Notes under the pieces: generated by a model | Seen by the model: the letters and a program-made list of their open reading frames with translations, nothing else | What the model was told of the DNA's origin: nothing | The model's database searches: none | Part shown: positions 45,871 to 53,077 of the stretch, in pieces | Layout of the letters: every line of letters starts with the position of its first letter | Position numbering within the stretch: position 1 is the stretch's first letter | Translations under genes and position numbers: made by a program | Assembly (NCBI GenBank): GCA_002391235.1 | Contig: DGRX01000030.1 | Coordinates: forward strand, 78,999-142,998 | DNA from: Treponema sp. UBA4377 | Lineage (GTDB): Bacteria; Spirochaetota; Spirochaetia; Treponematales; Treponemataceae | Length of the DNA stretch: 64,000 bases | Direction: 5' to 3'

Positions 45871-46725
45871 TCACGCGCCAAAAACGGCGCGAAAGTTTTT
45901 CTCAATCTCCGCGGAAAAATCAATGAACGAAGGCCGAGCCTCAAAGGGGCGTCCGGCCGCGCGGATTTCAAAGGCCGCCTGGTAAACGTCGGCTATTTCG
46001 GCGGGGCTTGTGGCCTTCTCTCCCTTTAGCGTTTGGTAGGGAGCGTCAGTCTCAAAAAGCAGGCGGTCCAAGGGAAGAGCGCGGACGCATAGAATCGCTT
46101 TTTTGGCTCCGTTCATAAGCGGCTTTCCAAAAGAAAAATATGCGTTGACACCCTTGGACAAAAGCGAGCGCGCGTCCGCAAGAGTCCCCGCAAACGAATG
46201 GAAAACAACGGCCGGAACTTTTTTTAAGGCGGCCGCGCTTTCAAATATTTCTTGCATTGCCTTTCGCGCGTGGACAATCGCGGGAACTTTATGGCGAGCG
46301 GCCAAGTCTAATTGCGCGGCGAAGGCCTTTTCTTGCGCGGCGCGGTTGGCCGAAAATTCTTGGGTAAAAAAATCAAGCCCGCACTCGCCCACCGCCGCGA
46401 TTCGCCGTTCTTGCAAGAGGCTTTCCAAAAATTCAAGGCGGAGGGCAAAATCGCGCTCGTCCGAAAAAGGCGCTTGCGGATGCAGGCCAAAGGATTGGAG
46501 GACGCGCGGCGAACAAGTCTGGGCGCAAGGCGAAAGGCGCGCGGAACTGTTGTCATTGCCAGGCGCGGGAATGAGAGAGGCGTTCAACTCTTTGACGCGC
46601 GCCTCTTGCGCCAAAAATTCTTCAGGCGAATGCGCGGCGGTCACGCCCAGGCCTCTTGGCAGAGAACGCGTTCCCAATGCCTCTTCAGACGGAATCAAAT
46701 GAAAGTGCGCGTCGCAAAAAATCAC
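45871..46725 (-). CDS. TatD-family metal-dependent hydrolase/DNase
   Basis: A 284-residue TIM-barrel protein: CDAHFHL (metal HxH), GECGLDFF (Glu ligand), IVHARKAMQEI, FHSFAGT and FETDAPYQTLKG (Asp ligand). It starts at GTG 46725, because the longer frame would contain the GGGAGGAAAT ribosome site. Family members have 3'-5' exonuclease activity. The substrate here is not known. Confidence 0.87.
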   Translation of the reverse strand: MIFCDAHFHLIPSEEALGTRSLPRGLGVTAAHSPEEFLAQEARVKELNASLIPAPGNDNSSARLSPCAQTCSPRVLQSFGLHPQAPFSDERDFALRLEFLESLLQERRIAAVGECGLDFFTQEFSANRAAQEKAFAAQLDLAARHKVPAIVHARKAMQEIFESAAALKKVPAVVFHSFAGTLADARSLLSKGVNAYFSFGKPLMNGAKKAILCVRALPLDRLLFETDAPYQTLKGEKATSPAEIADVYQAAFEIRAAGRPFEARPSFIDFSAEIEKNFRAVFGA

Positions 46726-46751
46726 TAAACTATTTCCTCCCTTTACCGACA

Positions 46752-46780
46752 ATTATAGTATTAGAACTTGCTCTTGGCAA
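46752..46780 (-). promoter_or_regulatory. Promoter of the TatD-family gene
   Basis: TTGCCA (46775-46780), 17 bp, TATAAT (46752-46757) on the minus strand. Confidence 0.7.
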
Positions 46781-46802
46781 GTTTAAATTGCTTTCATTTA
46801 AA
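46774..46802 (+). promoter_or_regulatory. Promoter of the small gene at 46820
   Basis: TTGGCA (46774-46779), 17 bp, TTTAAA (46797-46802). The -35 overlaps the divergent -35 by five bases. The -10 is weak. Confidence 0.45.
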
Positions 46803-46819
46803 ATTGATAGGAGGAAATT

Positions 46820-47032
46820 ATGGGAACCTATACATTGAAAAGCATTGGAAACGCAAACGACTACATGACAATAGTTCGCGAGGTTGAAGACGGCTATGTC
46901 GTCCGCATCGTCCGCGACCAAGACGGCTACAACGAAGTGAAGACCGACTACATCTCAAAGTCGCTCTTTGACAGCTGCGTGCGCACAGGCTACCTTACCA
47001 AGGTAGAGCAGATGGAAGCGATCAGCGCCTAA
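46820..47032 (+). CDS. Small conserved protein, unknown function
   Basis: A 70-residue protein with a perfect AGGAGG 6 nt before the ATG. The sequence alternates beta and polar residues (TLKSIGNANDYMTIVREVEDG), then YVVRIVRDQDGYNEVKTDYISKSLF. It looks like a compact alpha/beta domain. It has its own promoter. Its last 11 bp overlap the convergent miaA end. No family recognised. Confidence 0.75.
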   Translation: MGTYTLKSIGNANDYMTIVREVEDGYVVRIVRDQDGYNEVKTDYISKSLFDSCVRTGYLTKVEQMEAISA

Positions 47033-47993
47033 CCTCAAATCCATTGGCCGCGGCAATCTCCGTCGCGGCCTTAACTTTTTCTTCCACGCTTCCTTCTAGC
47101 GGAAGCCAATTAATCCTAACGCCCTTCTTTTCCATTCCCCTAAACCAAGTTTCCTGCCGCTTTGCGAACTGGCAAATCGCAGTGCATAAAAGGTCCCGCA
47201 TTTCTTTTTGGCTTGAAAATTTTCCTTGCAAAAACTCGGAGACAAAGCGGTACTCAAGGCCAAGCTTTTCCAAACGCTCCCAAGAGGCGCCCTCTTTATG
47301 CAAGCGCTCAACTTCCTCTATCATTCCTTCTTGCAAGCGCTCGTCCAGGCGGCGGGCGATGTTGGCGCGCAAACGCTCGCGGGGCAATGTCGTTCCCAAA
47401 ACCAGCGGGCGAATGTCGGGGCGCGGCGGAAGGGATTTTTTAAAGGCCTCGCATTCAGGGCTTTGGATAAAGCTTTCTATTTCTATAGCCTTTACGACAC
47501 GCTCCCTTTCCAGCAAATCACGTGGAACATGAATCGAGCCGCCTTTAAGGTCGAGCAAAATTTTTCCAAGCTCTTCAAGCGACTTGTCCGCGAGCGAGGC
47601 GCGAAGGGCGGCGTTTTCCGGAACAGGAACCAAGTCGTAGCCGCGGACGACCGCGTCGACGTACATTCCGCTTCCGCCGACTACAAGCGGAACGAGGCCG
47701 CGAGCCTGCATCTCCAAAAAGCAATTGTAAAAATCCTTTTGGTATAAAAAGACAGAGTACTCTTGGCTTAAGTCGGCCACGTCAATCAAATGGTAGGGAA
47801 CCTTGACTCCGTCAAGGACGTAGTCGGCCAAGTCCTTTCCGCTTCCGATGTCCAAGCCCTTGTAGACTTGCCGGCTGTCGGCGGAAATTATTTCCGTTCC
47901 GAGCGCGCGGGCCAAGCGGACTCCGATCGCGGTCTTTCCGACGGCGGTGGGGCCGAGGAGAACAACGCAGTTGTAGTTTTGCGCTTGCATCAC
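47022..47993 (-). CDS. miaA: tRNA dimethylallyltransferase
   Basis: A 323-residue protein: P loop LLGPTAVGKTAIGVRLA, IISADSRQVYKGLDIGSGK, VGGSGMYVDAVVRG, and near the end ICQFAKRQETWFRG. It adds the isopentenyl group to A37 of tRNAs reading UNN codons. The usual GTAKP after the DSRQVY motif is GSGKD here. ATG at 47993 overlaps the methyltransferase gene by 4 bp. Confidence 0.93.
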   Translation of the reverse strand: MMQAQNYNCVVLLGPTAVGKTAIGVRLARALGTEIISADSRQVYKGLDIGSGKDLADYVLDGVKVPYHLIDVADLSQEYSVFLYQKDFYNCFLEMQARGLVPLVVGGSGMYVDAVVRGYDLVPVPENAALRASLADKSLEELGKILLDLKGGSIHVPRDLLERERVVKAIEIESFIQSPECEAFKKSLPPRPDIRPLVLGTTLPRERLRANIARRLDERLQEGMIEEVERLHKEGASWERLEKLGLEYRFVSEFLQGKFSSQKEMRDLLCTAICQFAKRQETWFRGMEKKGVRINWLPLEGSVEEKVKAATEIAAANGFEVRR

Positions 47994-49306
47994 TGAACCT
48001 TACAAATCGCGCGCTTTAGGTATTCGCTCTTTGGGTAGCCAAGCAAGACCGGATGGTCGGGAGCCGCGCCGCCCTTGGACAAAATCTGGACGCGCCTGTG
48101 GCTGTCGGCCGCCGCCGAAGCGAGCATCGAATAAAAGTTGATCTCGTCAAAAAAGTGCGAGCAAGAGCATGTTACAAGAATGCCGCCCTTGTTGAGAATC
48201 CTCATCGCGCGCAAGTTGATTTCCTTGTAGCCGCCATACGCCTTCTTTATCATCTTGGCGCTCTTTGTAAAGGCCGGCGGATCCAGGATTATCACGTCAA
48301 ACTTTTTTCCTTCGGCCTCGTATTGTTTTAGCGCGTCAAAGACATCGACGCAAAGGGCCGAAACGACTTTCTCCGCGCCGTTAAGCTTTATGTTCGCGTT
48401 GATAAGGTCGACCGCGTCCTCGGAAATGTCCGCGCAAACGACGCTCTTGGCTCCGGCCATAAAGGCGTTGAGGCCAAAGGCCCCTGTGTGGCTAAAGGCG
48501 TCAAAGACGTTCTTTCCGCGGCAGTATTTCCAGATTTCCTTGCGGTTGAATTTTTGGTCAAGGAAGTAGCCGGTCTTTTGCCCCTTGGCCAAGTCGACTT
48601 GAATGCGAACGGAATTTTCCACAATCGTAATCGTCGCGCCGCCGTTTGCGGAAGAGTCTCCGCCTTTTGGCGCCTTTATCCAGCCGCTCTTTAACTCCAA
48701 GCCTTCCTTTAGGCGCACGTCGGCGTCGCTACGCTCGTAAATGGCAAAGGGCTCGCAAACTTTTTCGAGCGCGGAGATTATTTCCTTTCTAAAAACCTCG
48801 CACGAAAGCGAGAGGAACTGGACCAGCAAGTAAACCTTGCTTCCTTCTGCGACATAGCGCTCGCAAATGAAGCCCGGCAAAAAGTCCGCCTCGCCAAAGA
48901 CAAGCCTAAAGGAATCGCCTTGGTCAAAATGGATTTTGCGCAAGTTCATCGCGTCAAAAATTTTCTTGTAAATGTATTCGCTTTTGTCGGCGTCGATTTC
49001 CTCGGCTTTTTCAGGCCCCAAAAGGCGGACTGTGATTTTTGAGGAGCGGTTGAAAATTCCGCTCGCCAAAAAGGCGCCTGCGTTTGTGTAAAGCTCGACA
49101 AGCTCTCCGTCCTTGACCGGAAAGGCGGCGCCTTTTTTGTCGCGCGCTCCGCCTTCGCCGCCGTCCTTGGGAACGAATTGGCATTCCTTCCATTCGTTTC
49201 CTTCAAAATATTTTACGCGGCCAAGCTCGTTGTCAAAGGCCCACAAAAAGCCGCCCTTAATTTCTTTCTCTTCGTTCTTCTTTAAAAACACTCGCGGAAA
49301 ATTCAT
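47990..49306 (-). CDS. RlmI-like class I rRNA methyltransferase
   Basis: A 438-residue protein with a PUA-like N-terminus (RVFLKKNEEKEIKGGFLWAF) and a Rossmann methyltransferase domain: VFDAFSHTGAFGLNAF, ILDPPAFTKS and LVTCSCSHFF (the two-cysteine m5C chemistry). Closest in layout to RlmI, which makes m5C1962 in 23S rRNA. A loop of about 30 residues near position 45 (GGEGGARDKKGAAF) is extra. Confidence 0.88.
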   Translation of the reverse strand: MNFPRVFLKKNEEKEIKGGFLWAFDNELGRVKYFEGNEWKECQFVPKDGGEGGARDKKGAAFPVKDGELVELYTNAGAFLASGIFNRSSKITVRLLGPEKAEEIDADKSEYIYKKIFDAMNLRKIHFDQGDSFRLVFGEADFLPGFICERYVAEGSKVYLLVQFLSLSCEVFRKEIISALEKVCEPFAIYERSDADVRLKEGLELKSGWIKAPKGGDSSANGGATITIVENSVRIQVDLAKGQKTGYFLDQKFNRKEIWKYCRGKNVFDAFSHTGAFGLNAFMAGAKSVVCADISEDAVDLINANIKLNGAEKVVSALCVDVFDALKQYEAEGKKFDVIILDPPAFTKSAKMIKKAYGGYKEINLRAMRILNKGGILVTCSCSHFFDEINFYSMLASAAADSHRRVQILSKGGAAPDHPVLLGYPKSEYLKRAICKVQ

Positions 49307-49324
49307 ATCATCACCCTATCGTTT

Positions 49325-50152
49325 TTATTTCTTTTTGTCATTATCCATTTGGTTGTTCTTTTTGCTCCAGTCAAAGAAGGAGTCGCCGTCCTTGTTTATC
49401 TTTCGCATAAAGGCAATGTAAGGATTGCCGGGATCCTGCGCCTCAGCCTCGTCAAGCATGGACGCTGCCTTGTCAAATTCCTTTTCCTCAAACAAAAACT
49501 GCGAATAAAAAACGCAGGCAAAAAATTTTTCGGCCTTGTTCCGAGCGCATTTGACGGCAGCCGCGAAAGCCTCTCCTGACTTTTTGTCGCTTCCGCCGTT
49601 GATGCCGGGAGCCCAGTAATACCATTGGCCCAAGTTTGTCCAGCCGTAGCAAAAGTTTGGATTACGCTCAACCGACTCCCTGTACTTGTCGCGCAAAGAC
49701 ATTCCGCTTTTCATCACTTCCGATAGCGAATAGGACATGTAGCAGGAAGTTACGTCGGCGCTGGTGGCCAAAAGCCAAACGCCCGCCTTATCCTCGCCGT
49801 TGGCGGCGAACCAGGCCTCGTTTTTTTCCTTCAACTCTTTCAGAAGCTTTTTCAGCTGAGGCTTGCTGCCCTTTTGCTTTCGCAAAAAATTGTATTTTTC
49901 CATTATGATAAAATTGACCAAGACCAGCCTGTCTTCCTGCGAGCTGAACGAGGAATCAACCGACAGCTTTTTTTCAAAGTCCGCGACTTGCGCCAACGCC
50001 TGATCCGAGCCAAGGCCGGCGATCTTCATTCGCAAGTCCATAAAATCGTCAACAGCCTTTTGCGCCCGATCGGAAATTTCGGCGGACGCGGAAAAATTCG
50101 CAAGAGACAAAAGAGCCGCAAGCGCCACAAAAAACAACGCGTTTCTTTTCAT
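49325..50152 (-). CDS. Exported TPR-like protein, unknown function
   Basis: A 275-residue protein with a signal peptide (ALFFVALAALLSLANFSASA). The helical body has TPR-like pairs (NPNFCYGWTNLGQWYYWAPG, FDKAASMLDEAEAQDPGNPY) and the C-terminus is Lys/Asp-rich. Probably periplasmic. Divergent from the acyltransferase gene across 47 bp. Confidence 0.7.
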   Translation of the reverse strand: MKRNALFFVALAALLSLANFSASAEISDRAQKAVDDFMDLRMKIAGLGSDQALAQVADFEKKLSVDSSFSSQEDRLVLVNFIIMEKYNFLRKQKGSKPQLKKLLKELKEKNEAWFAANGEDKAGVWLLATSADVTSCYMSYSLSEVMKSGMSLRDKYRESVERNPNFCYGWTNLGQWYYWAPGINGGSDKKSGEAFAAAVKCARNKAEKFFACVFYSQFLFEEKEFDKAASMLDEAEAQDPGNPYIAFMRKINKDGDSFFDWSKKNNQMDNDKKK

Positions 50153-50199
50153 AAGCCTAGAGTGTATACTTTTTTGAAAAAAAATGATAGAGTGCGCTT

Positions 50200-51000
50200 A
50201 TGAAAAAAGCGGGCAAAGAGAAAAAGCGCGTCATTTATTATTCCGACGAACTCAACGACGAATTTTCAGAAATGCTAATCAAGGCCATTCCGATCGACCA
50301 AAACTACGACTACGGACAAAGCGGCCTTTGGTGGAACATAAAGCGCTTTTTTTGGTACAGAATATTTTCAATGCCAATCGCATGGCTTTGGCTAAAGCTC
50401 AAATACCGCCACAAAATCGTGAACCGCCACGCCCTGAAAAAATGCCCGAAAGGCCCGCTTTTCCTTTTCGCAAACCACACAAACCCAATCGCGGACGCGC
50501 TTATTCCAACCTTTGTGGCCTTTCCAAAAGGCGTTTACGTAATCGTCCACGCCAACAACGTTTCGATTCCAGGCCTTGGGCTAAAGACAAGAATCCTGGG
50601 CGCGCTTCCGCTCCCCGACAACTTGGGAGCGACAAAAAATTTTATGGAAATCCTAAAAAGGCGCGTCTCAGAAAAGCAGGCGATTTGCATTTACCCGGAG
50701 GCTCACATCTGGCCCTACTACACAAAGATCCGCCCCTTCACTGACCTTTCGTTTAGGTACCCCATTCAATTCAAGGCGCCCGTTTACTGCTTCACCAACA
50801 CTTACCAAAAAAGGCGCTTTTCAAAAAATCCAAGAATGGTCACTTACGTTGACGGCCCCTTTTACGCCGACGAAAATTTGGCAAGCAAGGAAGCGCGCCT
50901 TGACTTGCGAAACCGCGTCCTCCAGGCGATGAAAGAGCGAAGCCTCAACAGCAACGTTGAATTGATTCAATACATAAAAAAGGAAAAGAGCGATGATTGA
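50200..51000 (+). CDS. PlsC-like acyltransferase
   Basis: A 266-residue protein with LFANHTNPIADALIP (acyltransferase motif I, here His-x5-Asp) and ICIYPEAHIWPYYTKIRPF (motif III). Probably 1-acylglycerol-3-phosphate acyltransferase or a related lipid acyltransferase. No Shine-Dalgarno precedes the ATG; TAGAGT 6 nt upstream may be a -10. It overlaps the GT8 gene by 8 bp. Confidence 0.85.
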   Translation: MKKAGKEKKRVIYYSDELNDEFSEMLIKAIPIDQNYDYGQSGLWWNIKRFFWYRIFSMPIAWLWLKLKYRHKIVNRHALKKCPKGPLFLFANHTNPIADALIPTFVAFPKGVYVIVHANNVSIPGLGLKTRILGALPLPDNLGATKNFMEILKRRVSEKQAICIYPEAHIWPYYTKIRPFTDLSFRYPIQFKAPVYCFTNTYQKRRFSKNPRMVTYVDGPFYADENLASKEARLDLRNRVLQAMKERSLNSNVELIQYIKKEKSDD

Positions 51001-51832
51001 CATTTTGTTTTGCGGAAACTCAAAGATTTTTGACGGAATCCTCACTTGCATGCTTTCGATTCTTAAAAGAACCAAGACAAAAGAGCCCTTTAACTTTCAC
51101 ATTTTCACGATGGACTTAAGCCGAGTGAAGCCCGAGTACACTTCTATCAGCGACAAGATGACGGCCTTCTTGGAGCGGACGACGAAAGAATACAACAAGG
51201 AAAACCGCGTCACGAAAACCGACGTCACCCAAGTCTACGAAAAGGAATTCGGCGGCTGCCCCAACGAACAGTGCTACTGCTCGCCCTACACGCTGCTTCG
51301 CCTTTTGACGGACTTGGTTCCAAACATGCCGCAAAAGCTCCTTTACCTTGACATAGACCTTATGTTCAACCGCGACGTCAGGCTCTTGTGGGACACGGAC
51401 TTGACGGGCTATGAATACGCGGCCGCCCGCGACCATTACGGAAAAATCATCTTGTTCTTCAGGCGAAAGTTCATAAACGCCGGAGTCATTTTGTTCAACC
51501 TTGAGGAATGCAAAAAAACAGGTCTTTTGGAAAAGTCGCGGAACCTTATAAAGACCAAAAAGCTTTTGTTCGCCGACGAATCGGCGATAATTTTAAGCAC
51601 GACAAAACAGAAGGTCGTGAGCCAGCGCTTCAACGACCAAAAGTTCCTCTACAAAAACACGGTAATCCGCCACTTTTCAAAGCGCCTCTTTTGGCTTCCG
51701 TACCCGCACGTCGACAACATAAAACAGTGGAAAATAACGAAAGTCCACAAGATTTTCGGCTACGAGAATTTTGACGATGTCTTTTATGAATACGTGTATT
51801 TAAAGCGGAAGTTCGAGCTGGAAAACGCCTAG
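50993..51832 (+). CDS. Glycosyltransferase family 8
   Basis: A 279-residue GT-A protein. It has ILFCGNSKIFDGILTCMLSI at the start, LLYLDIDLMFNRD with the DxD metal site (YLDIDL), FINAGVILFNLEE and DESAIIL. GT8 enzymes transfer glucose or galactose to lipopolysaccharide-like acceptors. Coupled to a PlsC-like gene, a glycolipid acceptor is plausible (inference). Confidence 0.88.
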   Translation: MIDILFCGNSKIFDGILTCMLSILKRTKTKEPFNFHIFTMDLSRVKPEYTSISDKMTAFLERTTKEYNKENRVTKTDVTQVYEKEFGGCPNEQCYCSPYTLLRLLTDLVPNMPQKLLYLDIDLMFNRDVRLLWDTDLTGYEYAAARDHYGKIILFFRRKFINAGVILFNLEECKKTGLLEKSRNLIKTKKLLFADESAIILSTTKQKVVSQRFNDQKFLYKNTVIRHFSKRLFWLPYPHVDNIKQWKITKVHKIFGYENFDDVFYEYVYLKRKFELENA

Positions 51833-52431
51833 TCCAAGCGGACGGCGCCCTGACGGAGAACCTTGAGCTCCCCGTCCAAAAGGGAAACCAGCGTGCTTGG
51901 AAGCGCGTTTTTTTTATCTCCATCCGAAACATAGAGGTCAACCAAGCCGCCAAAGTCCCTTAAAATATCCGCTTCAGCCTCCAAGACGGGCTTTCCGCTA
52001 AAGTTTACGCTGGTGGAATAAATCGGGCCGCCGCAAAGGCTTATGACCTGCCTTAGCCATTCGTCTCCGGGACAGCGGAAGGCCGTGGCCTCGCGGCCGG
52101 TCAAGGCCTTGTACCAATCATTGTTTTTTACAAGAACGGTCAAGGCGCCGGGCCATTTTTCCAGTATTTTTGAAGGAATTTCTTGGCCGGCGTATTTGCA
52201 AATATCCATAGGATCGGAAATCAGCTCAATCAAAGGCTTTGATTCGGGGCTTTTTTTGATTTGGTCGATTTTCAAGTCCAGGCCGGACTTTTTGGGGCCG
52301 TCCGCTCCGGGCGCAAGGGCCAAGGCGCTAAAGCCATAGACAGTGTCGGTCGGCAAAACGGCGATTTTTCCTTCGCGGAGAACTTTGGCCGCCGCCTCGG
52401 CGCTCGCGCCGTCAGACTTGGGCAACGTCAT
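51829..52431 (-). CDS. Sua5/YciO/YrdC-family threonylcarbamoyl-AMP synthase
   Basis: A 200-residue protein: GKIAVLPTDTVYGFSA, KKSPESKPLIELI, WPGALTVLVKN, FRCPGDEW and YSTSVNFSGKP. It makes threonylcarbamoyl-AMP for t6A37 of tRNA. It is convergent with the GT8 gene (4-bp overlap) and overlaps the upstream gene by 20 bp. Confidence 0.9.
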   Translation of the reverse strand: MTLPKSDGASAEAAAKVLREGKIAVLPTDTVYGFSALALAPGADGPKKSGLDLKIDQIKKSPESKPLIELISDPMDICKYAGQEIPSKILEKWPGALTVLVKNNDWYKALTGREATAFRCPGDEWLRQVISLCGGPIYSTSVNFSGKPVLEAEADILRDFGGLVDLYVSDGDKKNALPSTLVSLLDGELKVLRQGAVRLD

Positions 52432-52912
52432 AAACCGGAATGCCCTCTATCGTTTCAAAGCGCTTTTTGCTAGAAAAGGACTTTACGCCGTAAGACACGT
52501 CAAAGAGGAAAATGGCGGCGGCAAGCAAAAGGCCAACCGCAAGCCCCGCCCCCTTGCAGAACCATTCGCTTACAAAGGCGACCGGAGCGCTTTTTAGGAC
52601 GCTTCCCGTTTCGTACATAAAGCTTTTCGCGGCTCCAAGGCCTTTGATTTTCACAAGCTTTTCGCCCGGATAGACATAGTCCAGCTTGCGGGCGTAGGCC
52701 GCGATCACGTCGTAGTCGTCCCTAATCGCGGTCTTTTCCAAGTTTAGGTCGTCGTTAATGTTTTGAATCTCTTGCGTTCTTGCGCTTATGACTTTTTTTT
52801 GAGCCTCCAGCTGTTTTTGAGCCCAAACCCCGTTTTGGCCCCAAAAGAACGAAAGAAGGGCGTAAGCGAGGGTTCCGGACAGCAAAGCAGGCAAATATTT
52901 TCCAGTTTTCAT
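52412..52912 (-). CDS. DivIC/FtsB-like septum protein with extra C-terminal membrane segment
   Basis: A 166-residue protein. Membrane segment at about residues 7-24, coiled coil (about 32-60: QKQLEAQKKVISARTQ), then YARKLDYVYPGEKLVKI, the post-coil signature of FtsB/DivIC divisome proteins. Unlike FtsB it continues into a second membrane segment (about 122-142) and a cytosolic tail. Septum role inferred from the N-terminal half only. Confidence 0.75.
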   Translation of the reverse strand: MKTGKYLPALLSGTLAYALLSFFWGQNGVWAQKQLEAQKKVISARTQEIQNINDDLNLEKTAIRDDYDVIAAYARKLDYVYPGEKLVKIKGLGAAKSFMYETGSVLKSAPVAFVSEWFCKGAGLAVGLLLAAAIFLFDVSYGVKSFSSKKRFETIEGIPVYDVAQV

Positions 52913-52949
52913 TATGAATTTATTATCGGAAAAAAATATTATTTTCTTA

Positions 52950-52978
52950 TTGGAATTTTTTGAAATATGCGCTATAAT
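52950..52978 (+). promoter_or_regulatory. Promoter of the acidic repeat protein operon
   Basis: TTGGAA (52950-52955), 17 bp, TATAAT (52973-52978), giving a leader of about 93 nt, long for this window. Confidence 0.75.
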
Positions 52979-52991
52979 TAATCAAATGCGG

Positions 52992-53024
52992 AACGCGCTT
53001 TTATATAAGAAAAATGCGCGCGTT
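52992..53024 (+). other. Hairpin in the long leader
   Basis: AACGCGC (52992-52998) can pair with GCGCGTT (53018-53024), followed by TT. The loop is 19 nt and A/T-rich. It could be an attenuator or mRNA stabiliser, but the stem is short. Confidence 0.3.
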
Positions 53025-53077
53025 TTCGATAAAACAGCCGATAATATTATGAAAAGTTTTTTATAGGGGAATGGGAC

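Noticed and set aside
50460..50510. His-x5-Asp in the PlsC-like protein as a broken active site
   Set aside because: As far as I recall, a subgroup of these acyltransferases with NHTxxxxD has the same spacing, so it is probably functional.
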